DNA from: Humibacter sp. RRB41
Lineage (GTDB): Bacteria > Actinomycetota > Actinomycetes > Actinomycetales > Microbacteriaceae
Length of the DNA: 64,000 nt
NCBI RefSeq assembly: GCF_022761015.1
Contig: NZ_JAKWJQ010000006.1
Coordinates: 62,001 to 126,000 of the forward strand
Direction of reading: 5' to 3'
Shown piece by piece: positions 24,495-33,947 of the stretch (the first letter of the stretch is position 1; each line of letters begins with the position of its first letter). Position numbers and translations under genes: made by a program. The notes under the pieces were generated by a model. That model worked only from the letters and a program-made list of their open reading frames with translations. It did not search any database and was not told where the DNA came from.

Positions 24495-25726
24495 GCACGT
24501 TCGGACTGCCCGAGCCGCGACTGCGCGAGTTCGTGCAGGCGGTCGGCGGGAGCGCAGAACTCGACGATGCCGCCGTCGCCGACCGATTCGCACGGGCGGC
24601 CTGGACCGTCATCGCCGAGCCCGGTGACGGGGCGGCAGGTGCTCTGATCGCGGAGGTCGGCGCGACAACGGCGCTGTCGCTCGTGCTGAGTACAGGAAGA
24701 GCCGCAACGTCCGTGCCGACCGTCGAAGCGGCTGCCGCACCGAACTCGGCGCTGGCAGCGGGGCTCGACCGCTGGCGGCCCCGGCTGCGGTCTGTCGACG
24801 TCGAACGCGCGTTCCGACTCGCCGCACGAGTCGGTGCCCGTCTGCTCGTTCCGTCAGCATCAGAAAGCGAACCCGGCGATTGGCCGGAGGGCGTCGACGA
24901 CCTCGGCGACCACGCCCCGGTAGCGCTGTGGGCCAGGGGCGACCCCACTCGCTTGAGGGCCCCTCGTGCCGGAATCGCCCTCGTCGGCGCCAGGGCCGCC
25001 ACCGGATACGGAGAGCACGTGGCCGGTGAGATCTCCGCCGGGCTCGTCGACCTCGGCCACCCGATCGTGTCGGGAGCAGCCTATGGAATCGACGGCATGG
25101 CACATCGGGCGGCACTCGCCGCGAGCGGCACGACCATCGCATTCCTTGCGGGAGGCATCGACAGGTTCTATCCCGCCGGCCACGACGAACTGCTGCGCGG
25201 GATCGTCGACCGTGGACTCGTGATGTCGGAGTTGCCGTGTGGGGCGGCGCCGACGAAATGGAGGTTCCTTGAGCGGAACCGACTGATCGCCGCCGCCAGC
25301 GCTGCGACCGTCGTCGTCGAGGCTGGCGCCCGCTCGGGATCGTTGAACACCGCCGGCCACGCGGCGGCGCTGGGCCGTGCACTCGGCGCCGTCCCCGGGC
25401 CCGTGACTTCGCCGGCGTCCGCAGGATGCCATCGCCTGCTGCGCGAGTACGCGGCGGTCTGCGTCACCGATGCGGCCGAGGCCGCCGAACTCGTCGACCA
25501 GCCCGGCGCCGAGCCCGAATCTCGGGAACTCCGGGACAGCACGGAGGTCATCCGGCTGCTCGACGCGATGAGCACAAGGTCGGCGCGAACGCCGACCGAC
25601 ATCGCGGTTCGTTCCGGACTCGCGATCGGAACAGTGCTCGGCACGCTCGGCACCCTCGCCGTGCAGACGCGCGTTCGCGAACGAGCGGATGGCTGGGTCG
25701 CCGTCCCGCACGCGCACTCGCACTGA
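24491..25726 (+). CDS. dprA: DNA processing protein DprA
   Basis: A 411-residue DprA/Smf protein, which loads RecA on incoming single-stranded DNA during transformation. The Rossmann-like core is clear: IALVGARAATGYGEHVA, IVSGAAYGIDGMAHRAAL, FLAGGIDRFYPAGHDEL, FLERNRLIAAASAATVVVEAGARSGSLNTA and GRALGAVPGPVTSPASAGCHRLL. A C-terminal winged-helix-like part follows. The ATG overlaps the comM stop, so in the uninterrupted locus it would be translationally coupled to comM. The island places about 15 kb between dprA and the original upstream promoter. Confidence 0.95.
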   Translation: MSTFGLPEPRLREFVQAVGGSAELDDAAVADRFARAAWTVIAEPGDGAAGALIAEVGATTALSLVLSTGRAATSVPTVEAAAAPNSALAAGLDRWRPRLRSVDVERAFRLAARVGARLLVPSASESEPGDWPEGVDDLGDHAPVALWARGDPTRLRAPRAGIALVGARAATGYGEHVAGEISAGLVDLGHPIVSGAAYGIDGMAHRAALAASGTTIAFLAGGIDRFYPAGHDELLRGIVDRGLVMSELPCGAAPTKWRFLERNRLIAAASAATVVVEAGARSGSLNTAGHAAALGRALGAVPGPVTSPASAGCHRLLREYAAVCVTDAAEAAELVDQPGAEPESRELRDSTEVIRLLDAMSTRSARTPTDIAVRSGLAIGTVLGTLGTLAVQTRVRERADGWVAVPHAHSH

Positions 25727-25794
25727 AGAGGCGAAACCATCGAATCCCAGGGTGTCACCGGTGCGCGCCGCGTCTCCACCGCCAAGCTGGTGGC

Positions 25795-26721
25795 GTGCAA
25801 TGGGATGATGCCATCTCGGGCTTCGAGGGCTACCTGCGTGCCGAGCGCGGATACTCCGCGAACACGGTGCGCTCCTACGTCGGCGACCTCAACGCACTCG
25901 CCACGTTTGCGGAGCACGAGAAAGTCGACGATCCCGCGACAGTCGGGCTTCCGCTGCTGAGGGACTGGCTGTGGCGATCGCAGGAGGGCGGGCTCGCCAA
26001 GGCATCCATCGCTCGTCGCGCGGCAGCCGCGAAGGGACTCACGGCGTGGCTGGAGCGCACAGGTCGCGCGTCAGTGGATGCCGGCCGACGGTTGCGTGCA
26101 CCGAAAGCGGACCGGAAGCTTCCGCGGGTGGTCACGAGGGATCAGGCATCCGCACTCCTCGACGGTCTCGCGTTGCGCGCCGAGTCGGGCGATCCGGTCG
26201 CAGTGCGCGACCTCGCGGTCGTCGAGCTCCTGTACGCCTCGGGGCTCCGCGTGTCGGAACTGACCGGCATCGACGTGAACGACGTCGACCACGAACGACT
26301 CACCGTGCGCGTGGTCGGCAAGGGATCGAAGGAACGCGTGGTTCCGTTCGGTGTGCCCGCCGAACGGGCCATCACGGAGTACCTGCGCTCATCCCGACCC
26401 GCCTTGCTGGCACGACGCGGGAGTGAGGCGAGAACTGTCGACGCCCGCGCGCTGTTCCTCGGCGCGCGGGGAGGACGCCTCGACACCCGCGCCGTGTATC
26501 GCGTCGTGTCGTCACTGCTGGCGGATCTGCCGGGTACGGGTCCGTCCGGCCCGCACACGTTGCGGCACACCGCGGCGACGCACCTCCTTGACGGCGGTGC
26601 GGACTTGCGGGCCGTGCAGGAACTGCTCGGCCACGCGAGCCTGGGAACCACGCAGATCTACACCCACGTGTCGACGGAGCGGCTCAAGGAGAGCTACCAG
26701 AGGGCGCATCCTCGGGCGTGA
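25795..26721 (+). CDS. xerC: XerC/XerD-type tyrosine recombinase
   Basis: A 308-residue tyrosine recombinase of Xer length, likely one of the pair that resolves chromosome dimers at dif. The N-terminal SAM-like domain starts at GTG 25795 (WDDAISGFEGYLRAERGYSANTVRSYVGDL, in part). The catalytic block shows ASGLRVSELTGID (first arginine), HTLRHTAATHLL (His-x-x-Arg) and LGHASLGTTQIYTHVS with the tyrosine nucleophile. It follows dprA in the order common to Microbacteriaceae. I use xerC because of this position; XerD cannot be fully excluded. Confidence 0.9.
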   Translation: MQWDDAISGFEGYLRAERGYSANTVRSYVGDLNALATFAEHEKVDDPATVGLPLLRDWLWRSQEGGLAKASIARRAAAAKGLTAWLERTGRASVDAGRRLRAPKADRKLPRVVTRDQASALLDGLALRAESGDPVAVRDLAVVELLYASGLRVSELTGIDVNDVDHERLTVRVVGKGSKERVVPFGVPAERAITEYLRSSRPALLARRGSEARTVDARALFLGARGGRLDTRAVYRVVSSLLADLPGTGPSGPHTLRHTAATHLLDGGADLRAVQELLGHASLGTTQIYTHVSTERLKESYQRAHPRA

Positions 26722-26763
26722 CCGGTCTTCGGTGCAGACCGGCGACCGCGACTCAGTGCCGAC

Positions 26764-27369
26764 TCAGCGCATCGGGAGCAGCACGGCGCGCGGTACACCG
26801 CCGAAATACCGCAGGGGCGAGACGTACTGTCCCTCGACGCGCACGCCGAGGTGCAGGCATCCGTTCGCGCAGTGCCCACCGGTGGAGACGACGCCGAGCT
26901 TCGCGCCCTTGGCCACTGACGCACCGACGACAAGCTCGGATGTCACAGGCTCCATGCTGATCAGCACGCCGTCCGGCGTGGCGACGGTGACCGTCGACCT
27001 GTCGACGACGACACCGGCGAAGTGCACCGTCCCCGCCGTCGGCGAGACGACATCGGCGCCGGTGTTCGCGGCGATGTCGATACCCCGATGCCCGGCAGAG
27101 TAGCGCGACGCGGGAGCTTCGAAGCCTCTCACCACGTTGCGGCTGCCTGCGACCGGCCAGACCCAGCCGCCTGCGGCCGTCGCGTGGACGACGACGCCTG
27201 CTGGCCCCTTCGACCGTTCGATCAGGCCCGAGTCGGACACGTGATCAGCGACGCTCGCGCTCACCGGATCGGGGGCGCCGATGAGCGCGAGCGTCAGTGC
27301 CGCCGCCGACACGAGCATCCCTGCTCGGGTAGCGGGGGAGCGGTGCGACGACGGCATGGCAACGAGCAT
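26764..27369 (-). CDS. Secreted M23-family metallopeptidase-like protein
   Basis: About 201 residues from ATG 27369 (ATG 27357 is an alternative). A signal peptide is visible (AGMLVSAAALTLALIGAPDPVSA). The LytM/M23 domain covers the second half: GHRGIDIAANTGADVVSPTAGTV (the H-x3-D zinc motif), then TSELVVGASVAKGAKLGVV and GCLHLGVRV. The usual HxH is HLG here, so the last zinc ligand appears lost and the protein may bind rather than cut peptidoglycan. It is transcribed toward xerC and away from the sugar transporter. Confidence 0.85.
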   Translation of the reverse strand: MLVAMPSSHRSPATRAGMLVSAAALTLALIGAPDPVSASVADHVSDSGLIERSKGPAGVVVHATAAGGWVWPVAGSRNVVRGFEAPASRYSAGHRGIDIAANTGADVVSPTAGTVHFAGVVVDRSTVTVATPDGVLISMEPVTSELVVGASVAKGAKLGVVSTGGHCANGCLHLGVRVEGQYVSPLRYFGGVPRAVLLPMR

Positions 27370-27518
27370 GCATCCCGACTCGGCGACGAGCAGCTCCCCT
27401 GCCCGCTTCCGTGCAGAACCGATGCTCGCCAGCGGCTGTGGACGACGAGCTCGATTTGGAACCTTGCGTCGAGCTCCCGCGGTGCTAGCGTGCAGAAAGG
27501 ACACAGGGGGGAAGCGAA

Positions 27519-28994
27519 ATGTCTGACGACCAATCGCACGCGCAAGGCAACGGCGGCACACAGTCCGCCACCGGAACGGCCCACAGAGGCAAGGTTCTCG
27601 GAATCACCATCGCGGCCGCTCTAGGCGGCCTGCTCTTCGGATTCGACACTTCGGTGATCAATGGAGCAGTCGACTCGATCCAGCACACCTTCGATCTCGG
27701 TTCCGGCGAGGTCGGATTCACCGTGGCGATCACTCTCATCGGGTGTGCGGTCGGCGCCTGGTTCGCAGGACAGCTCGCCGATGCGTGGGGCCGCAAGTCG
27801 GTCATGCTCTTGGCGGCGATCCTGTTCGTGATCAGCTCGATCGGCTCCGGATTCGCCTTCGCCGATTGGGACCTCATCATCTGGCGACTCATCGGCGGTC
27901 TCGCGATCGGCATCGCCTCGGTGATCGCGCCCGCCTACATCGGCGAGATCGCGCCGGCCAAGCTTCGCGGCAGCCTCAGTTCGCTACAGCAGCTCGCGAT
28001 CACCCTCGGCATCTTCCTCGCGCTGCTGTCGGATGCCGCCCTCGCGGGCTCCGAGGGCGATGCGTTGCGGGAACTGTGGTTCGGCCTGCCTGCCTGGCGC
28101 TGGATGCTTTTGGTCGGCGTGATTCCGGCCCTCGTCTACGGCATCCTCTCGCTGTCCATCCCCGAGTCGCCGCAATACCTTCTGCGCAAGGGTCGTCGTG
28201 ACGACGCCAAGGAGGTCGTGCGCGACGTGACGGGCGCCATCGACATCGACAAGCGCATCGACGAGATCGAAGAGAGCCTCGAGAACGAGCGGAGGTCGCG
28301 TTATCGCGACTTGCGGGGCAAGGCGTTCGGCCTGCAGCCGATCCTCTGGGTCGCCATCGGCATGGCCGCATTCCAGCAGCTCGTCGGCATCAACGCCATC
28401 TTCTACTACTCGACGACGCTGTGGAAGTCGGTGGGCTTCAGCGCCGGCGACTCCTTCGTGACGTCTGTGATCACGTCGGTGATCAACGTGGTCCTGACGT
28501 TCGTCGCGATCCTGTTCGTGGACCGGGTGGGTCGCAAGGCGCTGCTGCTGTGGGGATCGGCAGGCATGTTCGTCGGCCTCGTGCTCGCATCCGTCTCGTT
28601 CTCGCAGGCGCACACCGCGGCCAACGGTGATGTCACGCTGCCGCAGCCGTGGGGTGTGATCGCGTTGATCGGCGCGAACCTGTTCGTGATCTTCTTCGCG
28701 GCAACCTGGGGCCCCGTCATGTGGGTCGTCCTCGGGGAGATCTTCCCCAACAAGATCCGCGGGCTCGGGCTCGGCATCGCTGCGGCGTTCAACTGGGTCT
28801 TCAACTTCTTGGTCACACTGCTGTTCCCCGTGCTCAGCCAAGCGGTCGGCCTCGGCTGGGTCTACGCCGGTTTCGCGTTGTTTGCGGCGCTCTCGTTCTG
28901 GTTCGTGTTCTCGGCCCTGCCCGAAGTCACGGGTCTCGAGCTCGAGGACAAGAAGAAGCTCGACACGGTGCACAGACAGCGCGCTCAAGCCTGA
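27519..28994 (+). CDS. Major facilitator sugar transporter
   Basis: A 491-residue sugar-porter-family MFS protein (GalP/XylE/AraE-like) with about twelve membrane helices. Signatures are GGLLFGFDTSVINGA in helix 1, DAWGRKSVML, PAYIGEIAPAKLRG, PESPQYLLRKGR at the end of the first half, FQQLVGINAIFYYS in helix 7, FVDRVGRKALLLWG, and GPVMWVVLGEIFPNKIRGLG in helix 10. It probably imports a hexose or pentose by proton symport; the substrate cannot be told. GGGGGAAG lies before the ATG at 27519. It diverges from the peptidase gene, and about 295 bases separate it from rpsB. Confidence 0.92.
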   Translation: MSDDQSHAQGNGGTQSATGTAHRGKVLGITIAAALGGLLFGFDTSVINGAVDSIQHTFDLGSGEVGFTVAITLIGCAVGAWFAGQLADAWGRKSVMLLAAILFVISSIGSGFAFADWDLIIWRLIGGLAIGIASVIAPAYIGEIAPAKLRGSLSSLQQLAITLGIFLALLSDAALAGSEGDALRELWFGLPAWRWMLLVGVIPALVYGILSLSIPESPQYLLRKGRRDDAKEVVRDVTGAIDIDKRIDEIEESLENERRSRYRDLRGKAFGLQPILWVAIGMAAFQQLVGINAIFYYSTTLWKSVGFSAGDSFVTSVITSVINVVLTFVAILFVDRVGRKALLLWGSAGMFVGLVLASVSFSQAHTAANGDVTLPQPWGVIALIGANLFVIFFAATWGPVMWVVLGEIFPNKIRGLGLGIAAAFNWVFNFLVTLLFPVLSQAVGLGWVYAGFALFAALSFWFVFSALPEVTGLELEDKKKLDTVHRQRAQA

Positions 28995-29057
28995 TTCCGG
29001 GTCGATGGCGAGCACGCCTTCGGGTAGTCGGTCACGAACGAGGTGAACGGCCCCGGA

Positions 29058-29092
29058 TGTTATGATTGTTCAGCACCTCGCCCGTCGAGGTG
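29058..29092 (+). promoter_or_regulatory. Extended -10 promoter and leader hairpin of rpsB
   Basis: TGT-TATGAT (29058-29066) is an extended -10 element. Just downstream CACCTCG-CCCGT-CGAGGTG (29074-29092) forms a 7-bp hairpin at the start of a leader of about 215 bases before rpsB. S2 autoregulation through this leader is plausible but not shown. No clear -35 is visible. Confidence 0.5.
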
Positions 29093-29289
29093 ACTACGCG
29101 CGCCCGTCAAGCAGTTGCGTACCCGACGCGAGTCGGTGACAACGCAGGGCGCAGACATCCAACGGTCTTCGATCGATATCGAAAGCGGATGCCTGCCGGG
29201 CGCCAGGCGCGAAGCCGTCCGGCTCTCGCTAGACAACCGATTCGGCACCGCCGCGCACGCGCCGTGATGCCGAGAAAAGGAGAACGGCC

Positions 29290-30291
29290 ATGGCCGTCGT
29301 CACCATGCGCCAGCTGCTCGACAGCGGCGTGCACTTCGGACACCAGACCCGTCGCTGGAACCCGAAGATGAAGCGCTTCATCCTCACCGAGCGCAGCGGC
29401 AGCTACATCATCGACCTTCAGCAGTCGCTGGCGTACATCGACAAGACCTACGACTTCGTCAAGGAGACGGTCGCCCACGGTGGCACCATCCTCTTCGTCG
29501 GCACGAAGAAGCAGGCCCAGAACGCGATCGCCGAGCAGGCGCAGCGTGTCGGCCAGCCGTTCGTGAACCAGCGTTGGCTGGGCGGTCTGCTCACCAACTT
29601 CCAGACGGTGTCCAAGCGCCTCGCGCGCATGAAGGAGCTCGAGGAGCTCGACTTCGAGGGCACAACGAGCGGCTTCACCAAGAAGGAGCTGCTGATCAAG
29701 AAGCGCGAGCTCGACAAGCTCCACAAGTCGCTCGGCGGCATCCGCAACCTGACCAAGACCCCGAGCGCGCTCTGGGTGGTCGACACCAAGAAGGAGCACC
29801 TCGCCATCGACGAGGCGAAGAAGCTCGGCATCCCGGTGATCGCCATCCTCGACACGAACTGCGATCCCGATGAGGTGCAGTACCCGATCCCGGGTAACGA
29901 CGACGCCATCCGTTCGGTGAGCTTGCTCACCCGCATCGTCGCCGACGCCGCGGCCGAAGGCCTCATCCAGCGCCACCAGAAGCCCGAAGAGGGCGAAGCG
30001 GGCGTTGCGGAGCCGCTGGCCGAGTGGGAGCGCGAGCTCCTCGAGACCGGTGACGGTTCCGTTCAGTCCAGCGCGGAGACCGCCAAGGTCGCCGACGCCG
30101 ACCTCGCCGAGGGCAAGGCCGAGGCCGCCGCCATCGTCGATGAGTCCGCCGAGCAGGTCGGGGCCACCGAGTCAGAGGCCGACGTCGAGGGAGCCTCCAG
30201 CGAGGCTGCCGAGGTCGTAGAGGCCGACGCGGCCGCCGAGGGCGACGCGGCTGAGGCCGTTTCCGAGGCCGACGCAGCAGAGGTCAAGTAA
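29290..30291 (+). CDS. rpsB: 30S ribosomal protein S2
   Basis: A 333-residue protein. Residues 1 to about 235 are standard S2 ([62 protein letters not shown]). The last 90 or so residues are an acidic, alanine- and glutamate-rich tail ([20 protein letters not shown]). Such tails are known in actinobacterial S2 and are likely disordered. AAAAGGAGA precedes ATG 29290. It is in an operon with tsf 31 bases downstream. Confidence 0.98.
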   Translation: MAVVTMRQLLDSGVHFGHQTRRWNPKMKRFILTERSGSYIIDLQQSLAYIDKTYDFVKETVAHGGTILFVGTKKQAQNAIAEQAQRVGQPFVNQRWLGGLLTNFQTVSKRLARMKELEELDFEGTTSGFTKKELLIKKRELDKLHKSLGGIRNLTKTPSALWVVDTKKEHLAIDEAKKLGIPVIAILDTNCDPDEVQYPIPGNDDAIRSVSLLTRIVADAAAEGLIQRHQKPEEGEAGVAEPLAEWERELLETGDGSVQSSAETAKVADADLAEGKAEAAAIVDESAEQVGATESEADVEGASSEAAEVVEADAAAEGDAAEAVSEADAAEVK

Positions 30292-30322
30292 CCGTTCTTT
30301 CGAACCGAGGAGTTCACACCAC

Positions 30323-31150
30323 ATGGCAAACGTCAGCATTGCCGACATCAAGGCGCTGCGCGAGCAGCTCGGCACTGGCATGGTCGACACCAAGAAGGCG
30401 CTCGAAGAGGCCGGCGGCGACATCGAGAAGGCCACCGAGATCCTGCGCCTGAAGGGTGCCAAGGGCAACGCGAAGCGCGCCGACCGCTCCACCAGCGAGG
30501 GCCTCGTGACCGCTCGCGAGCACGGCGGCCGCGCGTACATGCTCGAGCTCAACTGCGAGACCGATTTCGTCGCGAAGAACGACAAGTTCATCGCCCTGGC
30601 GGGCGGCATCGAGGAGGCCGTGATCGACGCGGCAGCCACGACGATCGACGAGGCGCTCGCCGCTCCTGCTGCGACCAAGACCGTCGCCGACGTCATCAAC
30701 GACGAGGCGGCCATCCTTGGCGAGAAGGTCGAGCTTCGACGCTTCGTCAGTCTCGCGGGCGACAAGTTCTCCATCTACCTGCACCGCACGTCGAAAGACC
30801 TGCCCCCGCAGGTGGGAGTCGTTCTCGCGTACACCGGTGACGACGCGGAGACCGCTCGCAGCATCGCGCAGCACATCTCGTTCGCCAACCCGGAGTACCT
30901 CACACGTGAGGATGTCCCGGCCGAGGCTGTCGAGAACGAGCGTCGCATCGTCGAAGAGATCTCGCGCAACGAAGGCAAGCCGGAGGCCGCCCTGCCCAAG
31001 ATCATCGAGGGTCGTCTGGGTGCGTACTTCAAGCAGGTCTCGCTGTTCGACCAGGACTACGCCAAGGACAACAAGCAGACAGTCGCCAAGGTCGCGAAGG
31101 ATGCAGGCCTGACCATCACCGGTTTCGCCCGCTTCAAGGTCGGCGCTTAG
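30323..31150 (+). CDS. tsf: Elongation factor Ts
   Basis: A 275-residue EF-Ts, the nucleotide exchange factor of EF-Tu. The N-terminal UBA-like part reads IADIKALREQLGTGMVDTKKAL. The signature LELNCETDFVAKND follows. The C-terminal core shows GVVLAYTGDD, AQHISFANPEYL and LFDQDYAKDNKQTVAKV. GAGGAG lies before ATG 30323. It is followed by two hairpins (31168-31191 and 31238-31270), so transcription into pyrH is probably reduced. Confidence 0.98.
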   Translation: MANVSIADIKALREQLGTGMVDTKKALEEAGGDIEKATEILRLKGAKGNAKRADRSTSEGLVTAREHGGRAYMLELNCETDFVAKNDKFIALAGGIEEAVIDAAATTIDEALAAPAATKTVADVINDEAAILGEKVELRRFVSLAGDKFSIYLHRTSKDLPPQVGVVLAYTGDDAETARSIAQHISFANPEYLTREDVPAEAVENERRIVEEISRNEGKPEAALPKIIEGRLGAYFKQVSLFDQDYAKDNKQTVAKVAKDAGLTITGFARFKVGA

Positions 31151-31167
31151 AGGCGATTGAGGTGAGT

Positions 31168-31191
31168 GCCATACGAGCTTGCTCGTATGGC
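31168..31191 (+). repeat. Perfect hairpin after tsf
   Basis: GCCATACGAG-CTTG-CTCGTATGGC forms a 10-bp stem with a four-base loop, 18 bases after the tsf stop. No U-tract follows. It may protect the rpsB-tsf mRNA 3' end or be a processing site. Confidence 0.6.
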
Positions 31192-31237
31192 CGACCTGAT
31201 TGAGTCTTTGAGTGCGAAGCACGATAGGCACAGTAGG

Positions 31238-31275
31238 GGAGTCCGGATCGTGACATGCGATCCGGACTCCTTTGC
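31238..31275 (+). terminator. Strong hairpin terminator between tsf and pyrH
   Basis: GGAGTCCGGATCG (31238-31250), loop TGACATG and CGATCCGGACTCC (31258-31270) form a perfect 13-bp stem. TTTG follows, a short U-tract. It probably ends the rpsB-tsf transcript. A TTAGAT at 31305-31310 could be the -10 of a separate pyrH promoter. Confidence 0.75.
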
Positions 31276-31339
31276 TGTGTCCGCACAAGCCGCCGACCAG
31301 TACGTTAGATTCCGAACCGCATCAGAAGGGACTCGCCAC

Positions 31340-32050
31340 ATGCCAGCTGCCACGAGACGGAGGGTTCTTCTCAAACTGTCGGGTGAAGCGTTCGGAGGCG
31401 GATCGCTCGGCGTGAACCCCGACGTGGTCGGCTCATTGGCGCGAGAGATAGCCAAGGCCGCGGAAGACGTCGAAGTGGCGATCGTGGTCGGTGGAGGCAA
31501 CTTCTTCCGCGGAGCCGAGCTCAGCCAGCGGGGCATGGACCGCGCCCGCGCCGACTACATGGGCATGCTCGGCACCGTCATGAACGCGCTGGCGCTGCAA
31601 GACTTCTTGGAGCAGGCGGGCGCCGAGACGCGCGTGCAGTCGGCGATCAGCATGACGCAGGTCGCCGAGCCGTACATCCCTCGCAGGGCCGAACGGCACC
31701 TCGAGAAGGGCCGCGTCGTGATCTTCGGCGCAGGCGCCGGGCTGCCCTACTTCTCAACGGACACCGTCGCCGTGCAGCGCGCCCTCGAGATCGGCGCACA
31801 CACGGTGCTGATGGCCAAGAACGGCGTGGACGGCCTCTACAGCGACGACCCGCGCAAGAACCCCGACGCAGTCAAGCTCGAGCGCATCTCGTATCAGGAT
31901 GCCCTTGTGCGCGACCTCAAGGCGATCGACGCCACGGCACTCAGCCTCTGCCGCGACAACTCTATGCGCATGCAGATCTTCGGAATCGAGCCGGAAGGCA
32001 GCGTCACCGACGCGATCCTCGGCAAGGAGATCGGGACGATCGTCGATTGA
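31340..32050 (+). CDS. pyrH: UMP kinase
   Basis: A 236-residue amino-acid-kinase-family UMP kinase that makes UDP from UMP for pyrimidine synthesis. The start [20 protein letters not shown] and the later [25 protein letters not shown] and ARNPFFSTD-type block (here [20 protein letters not shown]) are diagnostic. [17 protein letters not shown] and the C-terminal [17 protein letters not shown] complete it. AGAAGGGA lies nine bases before ATG 31340. The frame is open back to 31166, but that part contains the two hairpins. Confidence 0.97.
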   Translation: MPAATRRRVLLKLSGEAFGGGSLGVNPDVVGSLAREIAKAAEDVEVAIVVGGGNFFRGAELSQRGMDRARADYMGMLGTVMNALALQDFLEQAGAETRVQSAISMTQVAEPYIPRRAERHLEKGRVVIFGAGAGLPYFSTDTVAVQRALEIGAHTVLMAKNGVDGLYSDDPRKNPDAVKLERISYQDALVRDLKAIDATALSLCRDNSMRMQIFGIEPEGSVTDAILGKEIGTIVD

Positions 32051-32340
32051 GCGCCGGTCTGTGACTGCTGTGCTCGTCCGCCCTCGTCGGTCGCGCCACT
32101 GTCGGCAGCGTGCGCGGTTGCGTTCGCCGGCGCACACGTCGCCGGCTCGTGGCGCGGGTCGCGTTGGCCGCGTAGTCGGCACTTTGCCGCGACGTACATG
32201 TGGACGCCGTTCGCTTGCTCTTCGACCCGTCTGACGCGGGCTGCCGACCTCCGGCGGCGCGGGTGACTGCAGCGACGAGGATGTGCAGGACCGTGGCGGC
32301 CCTAAGCTTGACCCTGATCGAACGAACGAAGGAGCCACAC

Positions 32341-32895
32341 GTGATCGCGGACTCATTGGCTGCAGCGACGGAGCGCATGACGAAGGCCGTCGAGGCGGCC
32401 AAAGACGACTTCTCCACGGTGCGAACCGGCCGCGCCAACCCGCAGTTGTTCCAGCGCCTCCTGGTCGACTACTACGGAACGCCGACGCCACTGGCTCAGC
32501 TCGCCTCTCTGCAGGTCCCCGAGGCACGCATGATCGTCATCACGCCGTACGACAAGGCGGCGTTGAAGGACATCGAGAAGGCGATCGTGGCCGCCCCGAA
32601 CCTCGGTGCGACACCGAACAACGATGGCCAGATCATCCGTGCCACCATGCCGGAACTGAACGAGGAGCGTCGCAGGGAGTACGTGAAGCTCGTGCGGGCG
32701 AAGGCCGAAGACGCGCGTGTGTCGATCAGAAACATCCGTCGAAAGACGAAAGACGAACTCGACGCTCTGAAGACTGAAGTGGGTGATGACGACGTGGCCC
32801 GCGCAGAAAAGGAACTCGAGACCATCACGAAGAAGCACATCGACCAGGTCGACGACGCACTCAGCCGCAAGGAAGCGGAACTCCTCGAGGTCTGA
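32341..32895 (+). CDS. frr: Ribosome recycling factor
   Basis: A 184-residue RRF, which splits post-termination ribosomes together with EF-G. Key blocks are [36 protein letters not shown], the AKDIEKAI-type helix (here [21 protein letters not shown]) and [15 protein letters not shown]. It starts at GTG 32341 with GAAGGAG 8 bases upstream. The 290 bases between pyrH and frr contain no gene I can support. cdsA follows after 6 bases. Confidence 0.97.
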   Translation: MIADSLAAATERMTKAVEAAKDDFSTVRTGRANPQLFQRLLVDYYGTPTPLAQLASLQVPEARMIVITPYDKAALKDIEKAIVAAPNLGATPNNDGQIIRATMPELNEERRREYVKLVRAKAEDARVSIRNIRRKTKDELDALKTEVGDDDVARAEKELETITKKHIDQVDDALSRKEAELLEV

Positions 32896-32901
32896 TCGCA
32901 G

Positions 32902-33900
32902 ATGACGACGCCGCCCGACGCCAACCCCGGCTCGCCGGGTGATGACGCACGCCAGGCGCGCCGATCGCTTTTCAAGCGCCGCATGCACGACCGACGCGCC
33001 GACATCGAGCGTCAAGTGCAGGCGACCAAGGCGCAGCTGGACGCCACGAACGAGCGGATCCAGCAGCGCACCGGCCGTAACCTGGTCTTCGCCGTGTTCA
33101 TCGGCCTCGTGCTCGGCGGCCTGCTGCTGCTGAGCCTGGTCTTCATCAAAGAGCTGTTCATCGTCTTCGCGGCGGCCCTCGCCGGATTCACCGGGTTCGA
33201 GTTCGCCACGGCACTGCGCATCGCCGGGCTTCGTGTGCCGCGCGTCGCGCTCACAGTGGTGAGCGTCGCGCTCGTGCCGGCCGCGTATTACCTGCACGCG
33301 TCGGGGGAGTGGCTGATCGCGATCGTCGGTATCCTCTTCCTCTGGGTATGGCGACTCGTCGAGGGCATCCCGCGATCGAGGCCCAAGGCGGGCGCCGGCC
33401 TGACCAAAGACCTCATCGCGTCGTCTCTGGCGATCCTCTACGTGCCGTTCCTCGCCTCCTTCTCGGTTCTGCTCGTCGCTGAGCCGGAAGGCCAGTGGTG
33501 GACGCTGGCGACGCTGATCCTCGTCGTCGCCGTCGACACCGGGGCGTACGCTGCTGGACTGTCGTTCGGCAAGCATCCGATGGCTCCGACCATCAGCCCC
33601 AAGAAGACCTGGGAGGGTTTCGCAGGGGCCGCGGTGATGGCGCTCGTCGCAGGCGTGGTGCTCTCCGTCTTCATGTTGCACGCACCGTGGTGGTTCGGGC
33701 TGATCCTGGGCGGGCTCCTGCTGCTCACGGCCACGCTCGGCGACCTCACGGAATCGCTCATCAAACGAGACATCGGCATCAAAGACATGAGCTCGTGGCT
33801 GCCCGGGCACGGCGGGTTTCTGGACCGTCTCGACTCCGTCCTGCCCTCGGTCGCCCTCGCCTACGCCCTCTACGTGATCTTCGAACCGATTTTCCGGTAG
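32902..33900 (+). CDS. cdsA: Phosphatidate cytidylyltransferase
   Basis: A 332-residue membrane enzyme that makes CDP-diacylglycerol from phosphatidic acid and CTP. About 60 polar residues with a basic coiled segment precede roughly eight membrane helices (first near residues 62-82, FAVFIGLVLGGLLLLSLVFI). The family signature near the C terminus is SxLGDLxESLxKRxxxxKDxxxxLPGHGGxxDRxDS, seen as LGDLTESLIKRDIGIKDMSS followed by LPGHGGFLDRLDS. It is in one operon with frr. Confidence 0.95.
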   Translation: MTTPPDANPGSPGDDARQARRSLFKRRMHDRRADIERQVQATKAQLDATNERIQQRTGRNLVFAVFIGLVLGGLLLLSLVFIKELFIVFAAALAGFTGFEFATALRIAGLRVPRVALTVVSVALVPAAYYLHASGEWLIAIVGILFLWVWRLVEGIPRSRPKAGAGLTKDLIASSLAILYVPFLASFSVLLVAEPEGQWWTLATLILVVAVDTGAYAAGLSFGKHPMAPTISPKKTWEGFAGAAVMALVAGVVLSVFMLHAPWWFGLILGGLLLLTATLGDLTESLIKRDIGIKDMSSWLPGHGGFLDRLDSVLPSVALAYALYVIFEPIFR

Positions 33901-33947
33901 CCGTGCGTTCATATGTTCCTGCTCGACACGTTTGAGAGAATGAGCCC

